Source of the DNA: Dermatemys mawii
Taxonomy: Eukaryota > Chordata > Testudines > Dermatemydidae
Assembly: GCA_007922305.1 (NCBI GenBank)
Contig: ML677329.1
Coordinates: 143,990 to 207,989, forward strand
Direction: 5' to 3'
Length of the DNA stretch: 64,000 nt
Shown here in pieces: positions 46,626-56,702 of the stretch. The stretch's first letter is position 1. Every line of letters starts with the position of its first letter. The notes below the pieces were generated by a model that was not told where the DNA came from, did not search any database, and worked only from the letters and a program-made list of their open reading frames with translations. The position numbers and the translations under genes were made by a program.

Positions 46626-48050
46626 TCAGGGAGGGTGAGGTGTTCCTCTAGCAATTGAACTGGAGGTGTGAATAGCGAAAGAAGAGAAGCTGCTTTTGTA
46701 GTTAGCTAGCCATTCAAAATCTCTATTCAGTCCCAAACTGATTGTGTCAAATTTGCAAATGAATTGCAGCTCTGCAGTCTCTCTTTGCAGTCTGGACTTG
46801 AAGTTTTTTTGCTGCAAAATGCTGACCTTTAAATCTTCTATGGTGTGTCCGGTGAGGTTGAAGTGCTCTCCTACAGGTTTTTGAATATTACCATTCCTGA
46901 TATCTGATTTGTGTCCATTTATCCTTTTTCGTAGGGACTGTCCAGCTTGGCCGATGTGCCAGCAATGTCCCTCTGCTATGTACATAATGGCGTATATTAC
47001 ATTAGTAGATGTGCAGGTGAATGAACCAGTGATGGTGTGGCTGATCTGGTTTGGTCCTGTGATGGTGTTGCTGGTGTAGATGTGTGGGCAGAGTTGGCAT
47101 CGAGGTATATTGCATGGATTGGTTCCTGAGTTAGAGTTATTATGGCGCGGTGTGCTGTTGCTGGTGAGAATATGCTTGAGGTTGGCAGGTTGTCTGTAGG
47201 CCAGGACTGGCCTGCCTCCCAAAGCCTGTGAAAGTGAGGGATTGTTGTCCAGGATGGGTTGTAGATCACTGATGATGCATTGGAGAGGCTTTAACTGAGG
47301 ACTGTAGGTGATGGCCAGTGGTGTTCTGTTGTTTTCTTTCTTGGGCTCGTCTTGCAGCAGCAGGCTTCTGGGTACGCATCTGGCTCTGTTGATCTGTGTC
47401 CTTATTTCCTTGTGCGGGTATTGTAGTTTTGAGAAAGCTTGGTGGAGATCTTGTAGGTGTTGGTCTCTGTCTGAGGAGTTGGAGCAAATACGATTGTACC
47501 TCAGTGCTTGGCTGTAGACAATGGATCGTGTGGTGTGCCCGGGGTGGAAGCTGGTGGCATGAAGGTAGGCATAGCTGTCGGTAGGTTTTCGGTATAGGGT
47601 GGTGTTGATGTGGCCGTCATTAATTTGCACCGTGGTGTCCAGGAAGTGGACCTCCTGTGTAGACTGGTCCAGGCTGAGGTGGATGGTGGGGTGGAAGCTA
47701 TTGAAATCATGGTGGAATTCTTCCAGAGTTTCTTTCCCATGGGTCCAGATGATGAAGATGTCATCAATGTAGCGTAGATAGAGGAGGGGCGTGAGTGAAC
47801 GAGATTTGAGGAAGCGTTGTTTCAGGTCAGCCATAAAGATGTTGGCATACTGTGGGGCCATGCGGGTGCCCATAGCGGTGCCACTGGTCTGGAGGTATAT
47901 ATTGTCACCAAATTTGAAATAACTGGGTGTGAGGATAAAGTCACAGAGCTCAGCAACCACTTGTGCTGTGGCATCATCAGGGATTCTATTCCTGACAGCA
48001 TGTATTCCATCTTTGTGTGGGATGTTTGTGTAGAGAGCCTCTACATCCAT
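46626..48050 (-). CDS. PLE reverse transcriptase plus GIY-YIG-like domain (open part)
   Basis: A 474-residue open frame. RT motif A 'MDVEALYTNIPH' is at residues 1-12, motif B 'TSGTAMGTRMAPQYANIFM' at 55-73, and the catalytic 'YIDDIFIIW' at 94-102. A linker follows with Cys residues at 313, 318 and 321 ('CNIPRCQLCPH'). The C-terminal endonuclease-like domain has 'NVIYAI' (350-355), HIG at 365-367 in place of YIG, 'SLRKRINGH' (372-380) and 'KPVGEHF' (391-397). The first Met lies inside the RT domain and upstream homology continues in other frames, so this is the 3' part of a longer protein of about 900 residues, not a complete gene. PLE proteins cut target DNA with the GIY-YIG domain and copy their RNA. 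The Y-to-H change in YIG may impair cutting. Confidence 0.9.
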   Translation of the reverse strand: MDVEALYTNIPHKDGIHAVRNRIPDDATAQVVAELCDFILTPSYFKFGDNIYLQTSGTAMGTRMAPQYANIFMADLKQRFLKSRSLTPLLYLRYIDDIFIIWTHGKETLEEFHHDFNSFHPTIHLSLDQSTQEVHFLDTTVQINDGHINTTLYRKPTDSYAYLHATSFHPGHTTRSIVYSQALRYNRICSNSSDRDQHLQDLHQAFSKLQYPHKEIRTQINRARCVPRSLLLQDEPKKENNRTPLAITYSPQLKPLQCIISDLQPILDNNPSLSQALGGRPVLAYRQPANLKHILTSNSTPRHNNSNSGTNPCNIPRCQLCPHIYTSNTITGPNQISHTITGSFTCTSTNVIYAIMYIAEGHCWHIGQAGQSLRKRINGHKSDIRNGNIQKPVGEHFNLTGHTIEDLKVSILQQKNFKSRLQRETAELQFICKFDTISLGLNRDFEWLANYKSSFSSFAIHTSSSIARGTPHPP

Positions 48051-48055
48051 GGTGG

Positions 48056-48496
48056 CTAGGATGGTGTTTTCTGGAGTTTTCTCAGGAAGTCGGTGGTGTC
48101 ACGGAGATAGCTGGGAGTGCTGGTGGCGTAGGGTCTGAGTACAGTGTCCACATATCCAGACAGTCCTTCAGTGAGAGTGCCAATACCCGAGATGATGGGG
48201 CGTCCAGGATTTCCAGGTTTGTAGATCTTGGGTAAAAGATAGAATAGCCCCAGTCGGGGTTCTAAGGGTATGTCAATTTGTTCCTGTGTTAGTGTAGGGA
48301 TAGTCCTGAGTAGAGGGTGCAGTTTCTTAGTATATTCTTCAGTGGGATCTGAGGGAAGTGGCCTGTAGAAATTGGTGTTGGAGAGTTGTCTGGTAGCCTC
48401 CTTTTGGTAGTCAGACCTGTCCATGATGACAACAGCACCTCCTTTATCAGCCTCTTTGATTATGATGTCAGGGTTGTTTGAGGCTGTGGATAGCAT
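48056..48496 (-). pseudogene. PLE ORF segment, RT N-terminal part
   Basis: Contains 'DIIIKEADKGGAVVIMD', 'QLSNTNFYRPL', 'FYLLPKIYKPGNPGRPIIS' and 'YVDTVLRPY', the fingers region just upstream of motif A in PLE RTs. It is in a different frame from the 474-residue part. The break near 48051-48060 looks like a small deletion upstream of 'ENTILATMDVEAL'. Confidence 0.88.
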
Positions 48497-48887
48497 TGCG
48501 TTCTGCTCGATTTAGGTTGTGAGGCAGGCGATGTTGTTTTTCCACAATTTCTGCCTGTGCACGTCGGCGGAAGCATTCTATGTATAAGTCCAGACTGTCA
48601 TTTCGACCCTCAGGAGGAGTCCATGTGGAGTTCTTCTTCTTGTGCTGCTGGTGGGATGGTGTCTGTGTATCAGTGCGCTGTTCTATGTAGTCTTGAAAGT
48701 ATTCTTTGAGTCGGAGACGGCGAAAGTAGGCTTCCAGATCACCGCAGAATTGTATCATGTTTGTGGGGGTGCTGGGGCAGAACGAGAGTCCTTGAGATAG
48801 GACAGACTCTTCTGCCGGGCTGAGTATGTAGCTGGATAGATTGACGATACTGCTGGGTGAGTTAGGGGTACCACTGCTTGGCCCCAT
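48468..48887 (-). pseudogene. PLE ORF segment, upstream of RT
   Basis: Holds 'LSPAEESVLSQGLSFCP', typical of the PLE region before RT, then 'MIQFCGDLEAYFRRLRLKE' and 'NLNRAERNAIHSLK'. It joins the next segment across a short A/C run near 48473-48478, where a base appears to be missing. Confidence 0.85.
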
Positions 48888-49291
48888 GTGGCAGGCAGGA
48901 TTTTAGATAGCTTGCAGTCCTTTTTCTTTTGTAGAGAGGTGAAGTGTGTAATATAGGTCTCCTGTCTTATTTTAGTAAAGTCTGTTTGTGTGGAGGGTTG
49001 GTTGTTTATCAAGGTCTCCAGGTTGGAAAGCTCTTTTCTGATGTTTTCCTGTTTGCTGTACAGGATGCTGATCAGGTGGTTCCTCAGTTTCTTAGATAGT
49101 GTCTGGCATAATCTCTCACTGTAGTCTGTGCAGTATGTAGAAAGCAATGGATTTTTCACCTTCAGTCCATTTGGTATGATGTCCATCCGTTTGCATTTGG
49201 AGAGAAAGATGATATCAGTCTGTATTTGTGCAAGTTTCTTCATGAGGTTGATGGATTTCCACTCCATACGGCTAAATGCAGTGCCTTGCAT
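48755..49291 (-). pseudogene. PLE ORF segment, N-terminal part
   Basis: The likely original start is the Met codon 49289-49291 ('MQGTAFSRMEW'), since upstream residues derive from the 36-bp terminal tag. Lys/Leu-rich, probably helical: 'LCQTLSKKLRNHLISILYS', 'ELSNLETLINNQPS'. No catalytic motif. The frame changes near 48890. Overlap with the next segment is out of frame, so residues after about 48890 are not original. Confidence 0.75.
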
Positions 49292-49300
49292 GTTGTCAAG

Positions 49301-49822
49301 AATCAGAGGGGTAGCCGTGTTAGTCTGGAATTGCAGAAACCTGTAGGAGAGCACTTCAACCTCACCGGACACACCATAGAAGATTTAAAGGTCAGCATTT
49401 TGCAGCAAAAAAACTTCAAGTCCAGACTGCAAAGAGAGACTGCAGAGCTGCAATTCATTTGCAAATTTGACACAATCAGTTTGGGACTGAATAGAGATTT
49501 TGAATGGCTAGCTAACTACAAAAGCAGCTTCTCTTCTTTCGCTATTCACACCTCCAGTTCAATTGCTAGAGGAACACCTCACCCTCCCTGATTAGAGATA
49601 ACAAGCTGGTTCAGCCTGATTGGACTAACCTTGTTATCTCCCACCTGGTTCTTGCCTACCTATTTATACCTGCCCCTGGATACTTCCACTGCATGCATCC
49701 GATGAAGTGGGTATTAGCCCACGAAAGCTTATGCTCTAAAAAAATTTTAGTTAGTCTTTAAGGTGCCACAGGACTCTTTGTCACTTCTGCAATTCCAGAC
49801 TAACACGGCTACCCCTCTGATT
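49301..49822 (+). repeat. PLE inverted 3' arm bracketed by inverted tags
   Basis: Plus-strand copy of the element's 3' end. It encodes the last 84 residues of the PLE protein, from KPVGEHF to the stop at about 49589-49591, identical to the minus-strand protein, followed by the 3' non-coding part and hammerhead-like core. The bracketing tags are 49301-49336 and 49787-49822. Confidence 0.9.
49691..49736 (+). ncRNA. hammerhead-ribozyme-like core, PLE second arm
   Basis: Same motif on the plus strand in the inverted arm: CCGATGA (49699-49705), stem II hairpin (49707-49722), GAAA (49723-49726), GCTTATGC (49727-49734) and TC (49735-49736). It keeps T where the other arm has C in the core, and differs from consensus only at U4 (C here). 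Confidence 0.7.
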
Positions 49823-49834
49823 CCAGAGCAGATT

Positions 49835-52319
49835 GTGCTCCATGGCTCACTGAACACGATAACAGACCGTAGGGTCCCTGAGGCTGCTTTAAATTATGAT
49901 GGGGAAGCGAATGGAAGAAAACCAGCATCAGACACTGGAGCTGCAGATGGCTGCTTTACATCTTCCTCCTCAACAGAGTCTGGTCTTTACTTGGATGCTG
50001 CTGAGGATTCAGTCCTTAGCCTCCAATTCATTGAAGCATTTAAGCACAAGCTTAAGTGTTTTGCTAAATAGGAATGGTCTTAAACTCAGGGTGAAGTGGG
50101 GTCTTCATGTGCAGAATTACTGGTGGACTCACCTATGCTGCACATCAAACTTAAGCAGAGCGTGGAAAAATCTGACACAGACACTGATTTGCCCCCACAT
50201 CATCTTTTTTTAAATTAGAAATGAGAACTCACTAGGATTAGGCATACTGATGCCATCACTCCCAGTATTCTCCAAATCTCTAATGCTTTAACAGGGCTCC
50301 TTGTAACTGCCTTTCAGTGTTCTGTAGAGTTGAATGTGTTTTACTGGCCAAACCTGTCTGCAAGCAGCCTATAGTTCAACACAGTCAACATCAATAAGAG
50401 TTTTTAAACTTTGCAAACTACCATTGGGCAAACTCAGTCCTGTGATTAAATGTGATTTGACAGAATGAAGACAATGGGTAGGAAAGCCCAAAGAGGATGT
50501 ATGTTGGTGTGTGATTATCTGTTGTACAATGTTGCCATTTATAACATATAAATGGGTCTAACCTTTCCATTCTGCGTTGGATGTACAGAATTTGCCAATA
50601 ACGTAATAAGTATATATGATAGATAAATGATTTCTAATTTTTAAGTAGTAAGCACAAACAGTATTTTAATCAGTAGAATGTATTTCTCAATATATAGCTG
50701 TTTCGAAAACCAAACCAGCAATCAATATTTATAACTGACACCTCGTCCAGAGTTATTCCTGGTGTACAGTATATGACAGTCATATATTCCCTAAATTACC
50801 TTTTGAAGAAGTAGCACCTCTGATAGAACACAGAGATTAACACTCCCACAGCGTGTAAAATGGTGAATCATTCTAGCAACAGCAACAAACATTCAGGGAA
50901 AATGGCTATACAGTACATTCTCCCTGCTTAAAGTAGGATCTCCTTTCATATGCTGTATTGTGAATAGTCCAAATACACCAGCTACATGAATATATTCTGT
51001 TTACAGTATATCAGCCTAAAGCTTACAGAGAAATGAATGAAGCCTTTTAAAAAGCCCCTGCACATCTCTGTGGGTGGGGAAGAGAATTTGGTTGGACCAG
51101 TAGGGGGATCTAACTCCTGAGAGCTTGTGCCAAACCTTACTATTGGATGCCGCCCGTCAGTGTGTCTTAAGGTGCAAATGGGTATGTGTCTTGGGTACAA
51201 GAAAAGGCTTCTCTGCCTCCCACTGGCCAATGAGGGGAGGACTAGGGAGGCTGACTGGCTCTCTCATACACACCCATGTTTGCCCTGCCTTATACTGAGC
51301 TGCATTCTCTGTGGTTGCCAGCTGCTTAAATCCATTTCTGTTTCCATCTTTCATTCACCTGCATGTTTGGATCAAACGGAGCACTTCCATCTGCACAAAG
51401 GATTAGAGCCAAACAAAAACAAAATTTTTTTAAAAGTTAAAATTAGATTGTTAAAATTAAGGCAGAGGCTGTGTATTCACATTCCCTGTGTTTGCCCAAT
51501 GCAATGAGACCCTGATCCTGACTACATTAAAATATCAATGGTTAATAACTGTTAGAGCTATGAAAAAATCATGCTCCCCAACAGTGAACTGTTTGACACC
51601 TCTCAGCAAAGAATTTTTCCAGTTTTCTGCAAAACCAAAGCAAGCAGTTTCGGCAGGTAACAACAGTCTGCCATTTGTTTCATGTAAAAGCACTCTTGCT
51701 ATGAGGATTTATGACAAAACAAACATTTCTTAGAGCAACTATACAATTTTCCTAATGTTTCAGCAATCCTCTGTATTTACTGGTCAAAGGAGGAATATTT
51801 TACCCTGGTTCAAATAGACAAATTCTCACAACTATTTAGGAATAGTTTATGTTCTCACTGGAACAGTTTTGCACTTTCATAGCCTCCCACCCAGCTGCTA
51901 CATCCTACAAGGGTCTGAATGAACTTTACAGGCATTAATTGACAGCCCTCCAGCAAATCTCTAATAAAGGAATGTGCCTGATCAGGAGAGAGGTGGCCCA
52001 GACTTTGAATGCAGATTAGAATTTAGTGTCTGAGGGGACTGGGACGCAGAGTTCCATTTGGAGTTTGTCTAGTATCATAGATAATTGCTGCTTTGTTATG
52101 TTACAGGTTTCACATGCATTAACCAATGTGACTGGTTACATCTACTATATGACTACACTGGGGATTAGCCAAAATTGATTGCTTAGTAATGAAGTGCCCT
52201 TTAACTGAATGTTGAAAAAAAGTCATAAAAGGTATTTTAAAGTGTCTGTTAAAGAGGACATGGGTTCACCTACTGGAGGTTCTCATTAGTGCAGGTGTCA
52301 CTGTATTTCAACTAATACA
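49835..52319. other. no gene supported
   Basis: 50035-50075 ('atttaagcacaagcttaagtg...') is a short self-complementary old-repeat motif. Frames of 102-126 residues (49763-50213, 51127-51507) show no known domains and are probably chance. Confidence 0.45.
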
Positions 52320-53015
52320 GAGAATCATCAAAACATGGGGCTGGAAGGGACCTCAAGAAGTCATCAAGTCCAGTCCCCTGTGCTGTGGGAGAACCAGCGA
52401 AACCTAGACCATCCTGAAAAGTGTCTGTCCAACTTATTTTTTTTTATACCTTCCCTGATGGGGACTTCACAACCTCCCTTGGAAGCGCGTTCCAGAGCTT
52501 GACTACCCTTATAGTTGGCAAATTTTTCCTAATATTTAACCAAAATCTCCCTTGCTGAAGATTAAGCCCATTACTTTTTGTCCTACCTCCAGTGGACATG
52601 CGGAACAAGTGATCATCATCCTCTTTTATAACAGCCCTTAACATAGTGCAAGACTATTATCAGGTCCCCCCTCAGTCTTCTTTTCTCAGGACTAAACATG
52701 CCCAGGTTTTTTTCAACCTTTCTTCATTGGTCATGTTTCTAAACATTTTATCATTTCCTTGCTCTCTTCTGGATTCTTAATTTTGTCTACATCCTTCCTA
52801 AATCGTGGTGCCCAGAATTGGACACAGTATTACAACTGGGTCATCACCATGACTGAGTAGAGCAGGACAAACCTCCAGTGCCTTACATACAACACTTCAG
52901 TTAGCACTCCAGAATCAAATTAGCCTTTTTTGCAGCTGCATCACATTGACAACTCATATTCAGTTTGTGGTCCACTATAACCCCTAGATCTTTTTCAGAA
53001 GTACTACCACTAGAC

Positions 53016-53729
53016 CAGAGGTGGGCAAACTGTTGCCCACAGGACCATCCTGCCCAGCCCTTGAGCTCCTGGTGGGGAGGCTAGCCCCTGGCCCCTCCCT
53101 GCTGTCCCTTCTCCCCCGCAGCCTCAGCTTGCTGTGCTGCCAGTGCTCTGGGCACTCCTGCCAGGCAGTGCGGCTGTGAGAGCCACTGGAGTGTAGTGTA
53201 TTAAATTGCTCCATGTAGGAATGTGCTACTTACAGAGCACCAGGACTGGCAGCTGTAAGTAGTACACCATAAGTAGCACATTCGTTCAGGGAGCAATTTA
53301 AAACACTACACCCCAGGTAGGGAAGGCTGTGCCTCCCAAAAGAGTCTGGGCCCCATCCCTTATCCACCCCTTCCCACCCCGACTACCCCACCTCCCACCC
53401 ACCCAAACCCCCAGTTCCTTGTCCCCTGACCGCCCCCTCTCAGGACACTCTACCCCTAACCACACACCCACCAGACCCCATCTGCTATCCACACACACAC
53501 ACATCCCGCTCCCTGCCCCCTGACAAGCCCCCCAGGACTCCCTGCCCCTTATCCAACTGTCCTGCTCTCCGTCCCCTAACTATGCCACTCAGAGCACCAG
53601 ACCTGGCAGCCGTAATACACCGCAGGTAGCACATTCCTATGGGTTGCAATTTAATATGCTACACCAGCCCTCCATACAGTTTCAGAACCCCAATATGGCC
53701 CCTCAGGCCAAAAAGTTTGCCCACTCCTG
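53016..53729. mobile_element. non-autonomous hAT (CAGGGGTGGGCAAAC family), copy 3
   Basis: TIRs CAGAGGTGGGCAAACTG and 'aagtttgcccactcctg', with 8-bp duplications CACTAGAC (53008-53015) and CACTAGAT (53730-53737), one mismatch. A word 'gtgctacttacagagcacca' (53222-53241) is echoed near 53588 ('cagagcacca'). The 'cccaggtagggaaggctgtg' region near 53310 matches the copies at 41673 and 42753. Confidence 0.92.
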
Positions 53730-53928
53730 CACTAGATAGTTATTCACCCATTTTGTAGCTGTGCATTTGATTTTTCCTTATTCACTAAAATACTTTCCCC
53801 TTGTCTTTACTGAATTTCCTCCTGCTGAATTCACACCAATTCTCCAATTTGTCAAGGTCATTTTGAATTTCAAACCCTCCAAACTGCTTGCAACCCCCCA
53901 CTCCAGGCTGGTGTCATTCACAAATTGA

Positions 53929-54077
53929 AAATGAAATTCACAAAATGAAAATTCATTTTCATTTTGTGCATATTTCAATATTTCCATTTCATTTAAAAAA
54001 TATTTAAATATTTCATTTTCAAAATAATTTTCATTTTGTGAATATATCAATATTTTCATTCACAAAATGAAAAATAT
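53929..54077. repeat. AAAATGAA-type low-complexity expansion inside CR1
   Basis: About 150 bp of alternating 'aaaatgaaaat' and 'attttcattttg' words, self-complementary in places, located where CR1 normally has a short 'attgatgaagatattga' segment. It yields the 93-residue minus frame rich in NE and F. Confidence 0.75.
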
Positions 54078-54545
54078 TGACTAGTGCAGGACCCAGGACT
54101 AACCCCTGCAGGACCCCTCTAGATATGCCCTCCCATTTTGACAGCAAACCACTGATAACTACTCTGAATACGATTTTTCAACCAACTGTGGATCCACCTT
54201 ATAGTAATTTCATCCAGACAACATTTCCCTAGTTTACTTATGAGAATGGCATGCAGCACTGTGTCAAAACCCTTTCTAAAAATCAAGGTATATCACACCT
54301 ACTGCTCCCCCTCGTCTCACCATCCACTAAATCAGTAATCCTATCGAAGAAGAAAACTAAGTTGGCTCACCATGATTTGTTCTTGACAAAGCAATGCTGA
54401 CTATTCTTATAATTTTATTATCCTCTCAGTGCTTACAAACTGATTGTTCAATTATTTGCTTCAGTATCTTTCCAGGCATTTAAGTTAGACTGACCGGTCT
54501 ATAATTCTTTGGGTCTTCCTTATTCCCCTTTTTAAAGACAGGTAC

Positions 54546-56009
54546 ATACTGTTGCAGTATTCTAATCAGCACGGGCCCATGAGGTCATCATAGTCCATAT
54601 ATCTAGGTACTTTTATAGGCCTAATAACCAGTGTCTAAGCACCATAACCTGCTTAAATCTCATTTGTAGAAAAGTAAGCATCCAAAAAATAGGGCTGAAC
54701 TGATGCAGTGATATTAACAGCACGCACGATACTTCTTTTACTCCCTCTCTAATTCTTAATCTCACCATGACAATTGTTTCTGTCCACCACAGTGAATATG
54801 TTCTATAGATCAAAACTCCTATATCTAATAAGATGTTGATTTTACGTAATTTTGGAATGTTAACTGATTTGTTTTCTTTCAGTGCAAACTTGGTGGTACT
54901 TCATTATTAAAAGCCCCATTTGGGGAACACTAGAGTTAATGATGTGAAATCTAAGCTGTGGGCCAGGGCAAGGCAATCTGATGAGACAGTCACTCTGCCC
55001 CTACTATATATAGGTATGGTTCTGATCCAACCACTTGAATTTCTGATACACTTAACCTTGAGGGAAGAGTGTCAAAGATATTGGTGCCAGGCTCACTACA
55101 GTCAGGAATCCGCCACTAATGCTCAGAGAGCAAGCTAAGTAGGAAAAAAAGGAAACCAAAACAAATCTAACACCAGAAGCACAAGTCTACCCTCAAATAT
55201 GCCCAGAAAACACTCTGAAATCAATAGGATGGGGTGATGGAAAAGGAAACTATAAGAAATGATATTTTGTTTTTAAACCATGGGATTTAAATATGATAAT
55301 CATTTTCAAATCAGTAGTTAACACAGTTTTAGCTGAGAAAATATAAGGTCTGCTATATTTGAGGATCACAAAAAGATGCCACAATTGCTATGTGCCTGAT
55401 GAAAAGTTACATCCATCAATAACAATATGCAACAGAGAATTAGTATTTGTTTTGCAGCAGCTCTGTGACAGATTTATTAATAAGAAAATCTGGAAATAAC
55501 TTAAGAGTTTTCAATGACAATACTGAGCATTTAAAATATATCTTTTTTTTTTATTCCTGGAAGATCAGCTACAATAGGTTTGTTTGCAAAACTGCTTTTC
55601 CCCCCAATTTGAAACATCAGAAGTTGTGTAAACGTTGGGAGAGCAGTATTTGTAATTTTGTAATTATGTCACTTGTTATTCACATTAGTTAGGAATATTA
55701 CATGATTCCTATATTCCTCAGTGGAAGTCAGGGCCTCATTGTGCTACATCCTGTACATACTTACAATAAGAGATGGTCCCTCTCCCAACTCTAGTTTACA
55801 ATATAAGGGTTGTCTACATTGCAAAACAAAGCTCTCTCTTCAGTCACAGCTATCCCAGGTCCAAACAGCAGTGAAGACAGGGCACCATACCTTTTAACTT
55901 GGGTTAGTGTCCTAAGCTAAAGCCTATTGGACAGTTTGAGGTGGAACGACTGCCTCAAGTTAGGCCAAGGCTAAGCACTGTTGAATATCTCACCCTAAGT
56001 AGGCAATAC
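54546..56009. other. no gene; tail-type old repeat
   Basis: 55731-55808 (minus) matches the tail-type repeat: 'gggcctcattgtgctacatc', 'aataagagatggtccctctc'. Nothing else recognised. Confidence 0.5.
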
Positions 56010-56200
56010 AGACAAAGGAAGTATTATCTCCATTTTAAAGATGAGCACCAGAGAGCATAAAGATTTTTGAAGTACTCAGCACCCAGTAACTCCCACTAAT
56101 GTTTTTGAAAATCTTGCCATAAGTGACTTACCCAACATACAAAGGAAGTCTGTGATTCCAATTCAGTGCCTTTATCACTAGGCCATTTTCCTCATCTGAT
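56010..56200 (-). repeat. MIR-like SINE (minus) split by a short palindromic repeat
   Basis: MIR complement 'tattatctccattttaaaga' (56024-56043) runs to about 56062 and resumes at 'aagtgacttacccaacatac' (56121-56140) to 'cactaggccattttcctc'. The 58-bp insert has 'tttttgaagtactcagcacc' and 'gtttttgaaaatcttgcc'. A (CA)n run follows at 56202-56220. Confidence 0.65.
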
Positions 56201-56702
56201 CACCACACACACACACACACATGGAAAGCAGAACAAATTCTGAAACTGTATGAAATCTCAGAGGCAAGCTCTCACTTGAAACACTGTTCAACAATTCCAG
56301 GGGGGAAATACAAAGAGTTTTAATCACATTTAATTCCCCTACCAGAAATATCTTACTGAGCACCATCTGGACTCTGATTGTAACTAACTTCTATTTAGAC
56401 TTATTACCCTTTCTTTATTTGTGCTGGGTTTCTTCTCTTCCCCCTAGTTAGGTACATTTTTGCTTAATTTGGGAAATGATACAGGTAGCGCATTAAAAAA
56501 ATATATTTGACACTCAGAAATAGAACTATTTATGAAAAAAGATTCTTAAAACATGGGATATGAGTAAATTCAATGAGGAAATTTGTCAAAAGAGTTCCTC
56601 TGCCACACACACCAAGTGGAGACAAAACCATCTGCTAGTTAAAGAGGGATTGGTGTGGAATGGCAAAATCCCTTCACTTGCTGTACTATAGAACAGTCTA
56701 TA
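56201..56702. other. no gene; (CA)n microsatellite
   Basis: (CA)n at 56202-56220; the rest is unassigned. Confidence 0.6.

Larger units (their letters stand above)
46434..49822 (-). mobile_element. Penelope-like retroelement with 447-bp inverted arms
   Basis: One insertion bounded by a perfect 12-bp TSD, CCAGAGCAGATT, at 46422-46433 and 49823-49834. The coding strand is minus. The 3' 447 bp (46434-46880) is repeated in inverted orientation at 49337-49783 with equal length; I see one difference by eye (46513 versus the matching base 49704). A 36-bp tag at 49301-49336 recurs inverted at 49787-49822, so the second arm is bracketed by inverted tags. Inverted 5'-truncated partners and terminal pseudo-repeats are known for PLEs. 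Coding capacity is RT plus GIY-YIG, broken upstream. Confidence 0.93.
52322..54545 (-). mobile_element. CR1 LINE copy, split by a hAT element
   Basis: The 3' end is at about 52322 ('agaatcatcaaaacatgggg', 'ggaagggacctcaagaag'). A frame at 52444-52644 gives the ORF2 C-terminus 'VVKLWNALPREVVKSP'. CR1 sequence continues to 53007, is interrupted at 53016-53729, and resumes ('attcacccattttgtagctg') to about 54545, where the complement of the TP-F-K RT region ('ctttttaaagacaggtac') ends the match. An AT-rich expansion sits at about 53929-54077. 5'-truncated. Confidence 0.9.

Noticed and set aside
47266..47767. additional frames within the PLE
   Set aside because: Out-of-frame shadows of the 474-residue RT/GIY-YIG frame.
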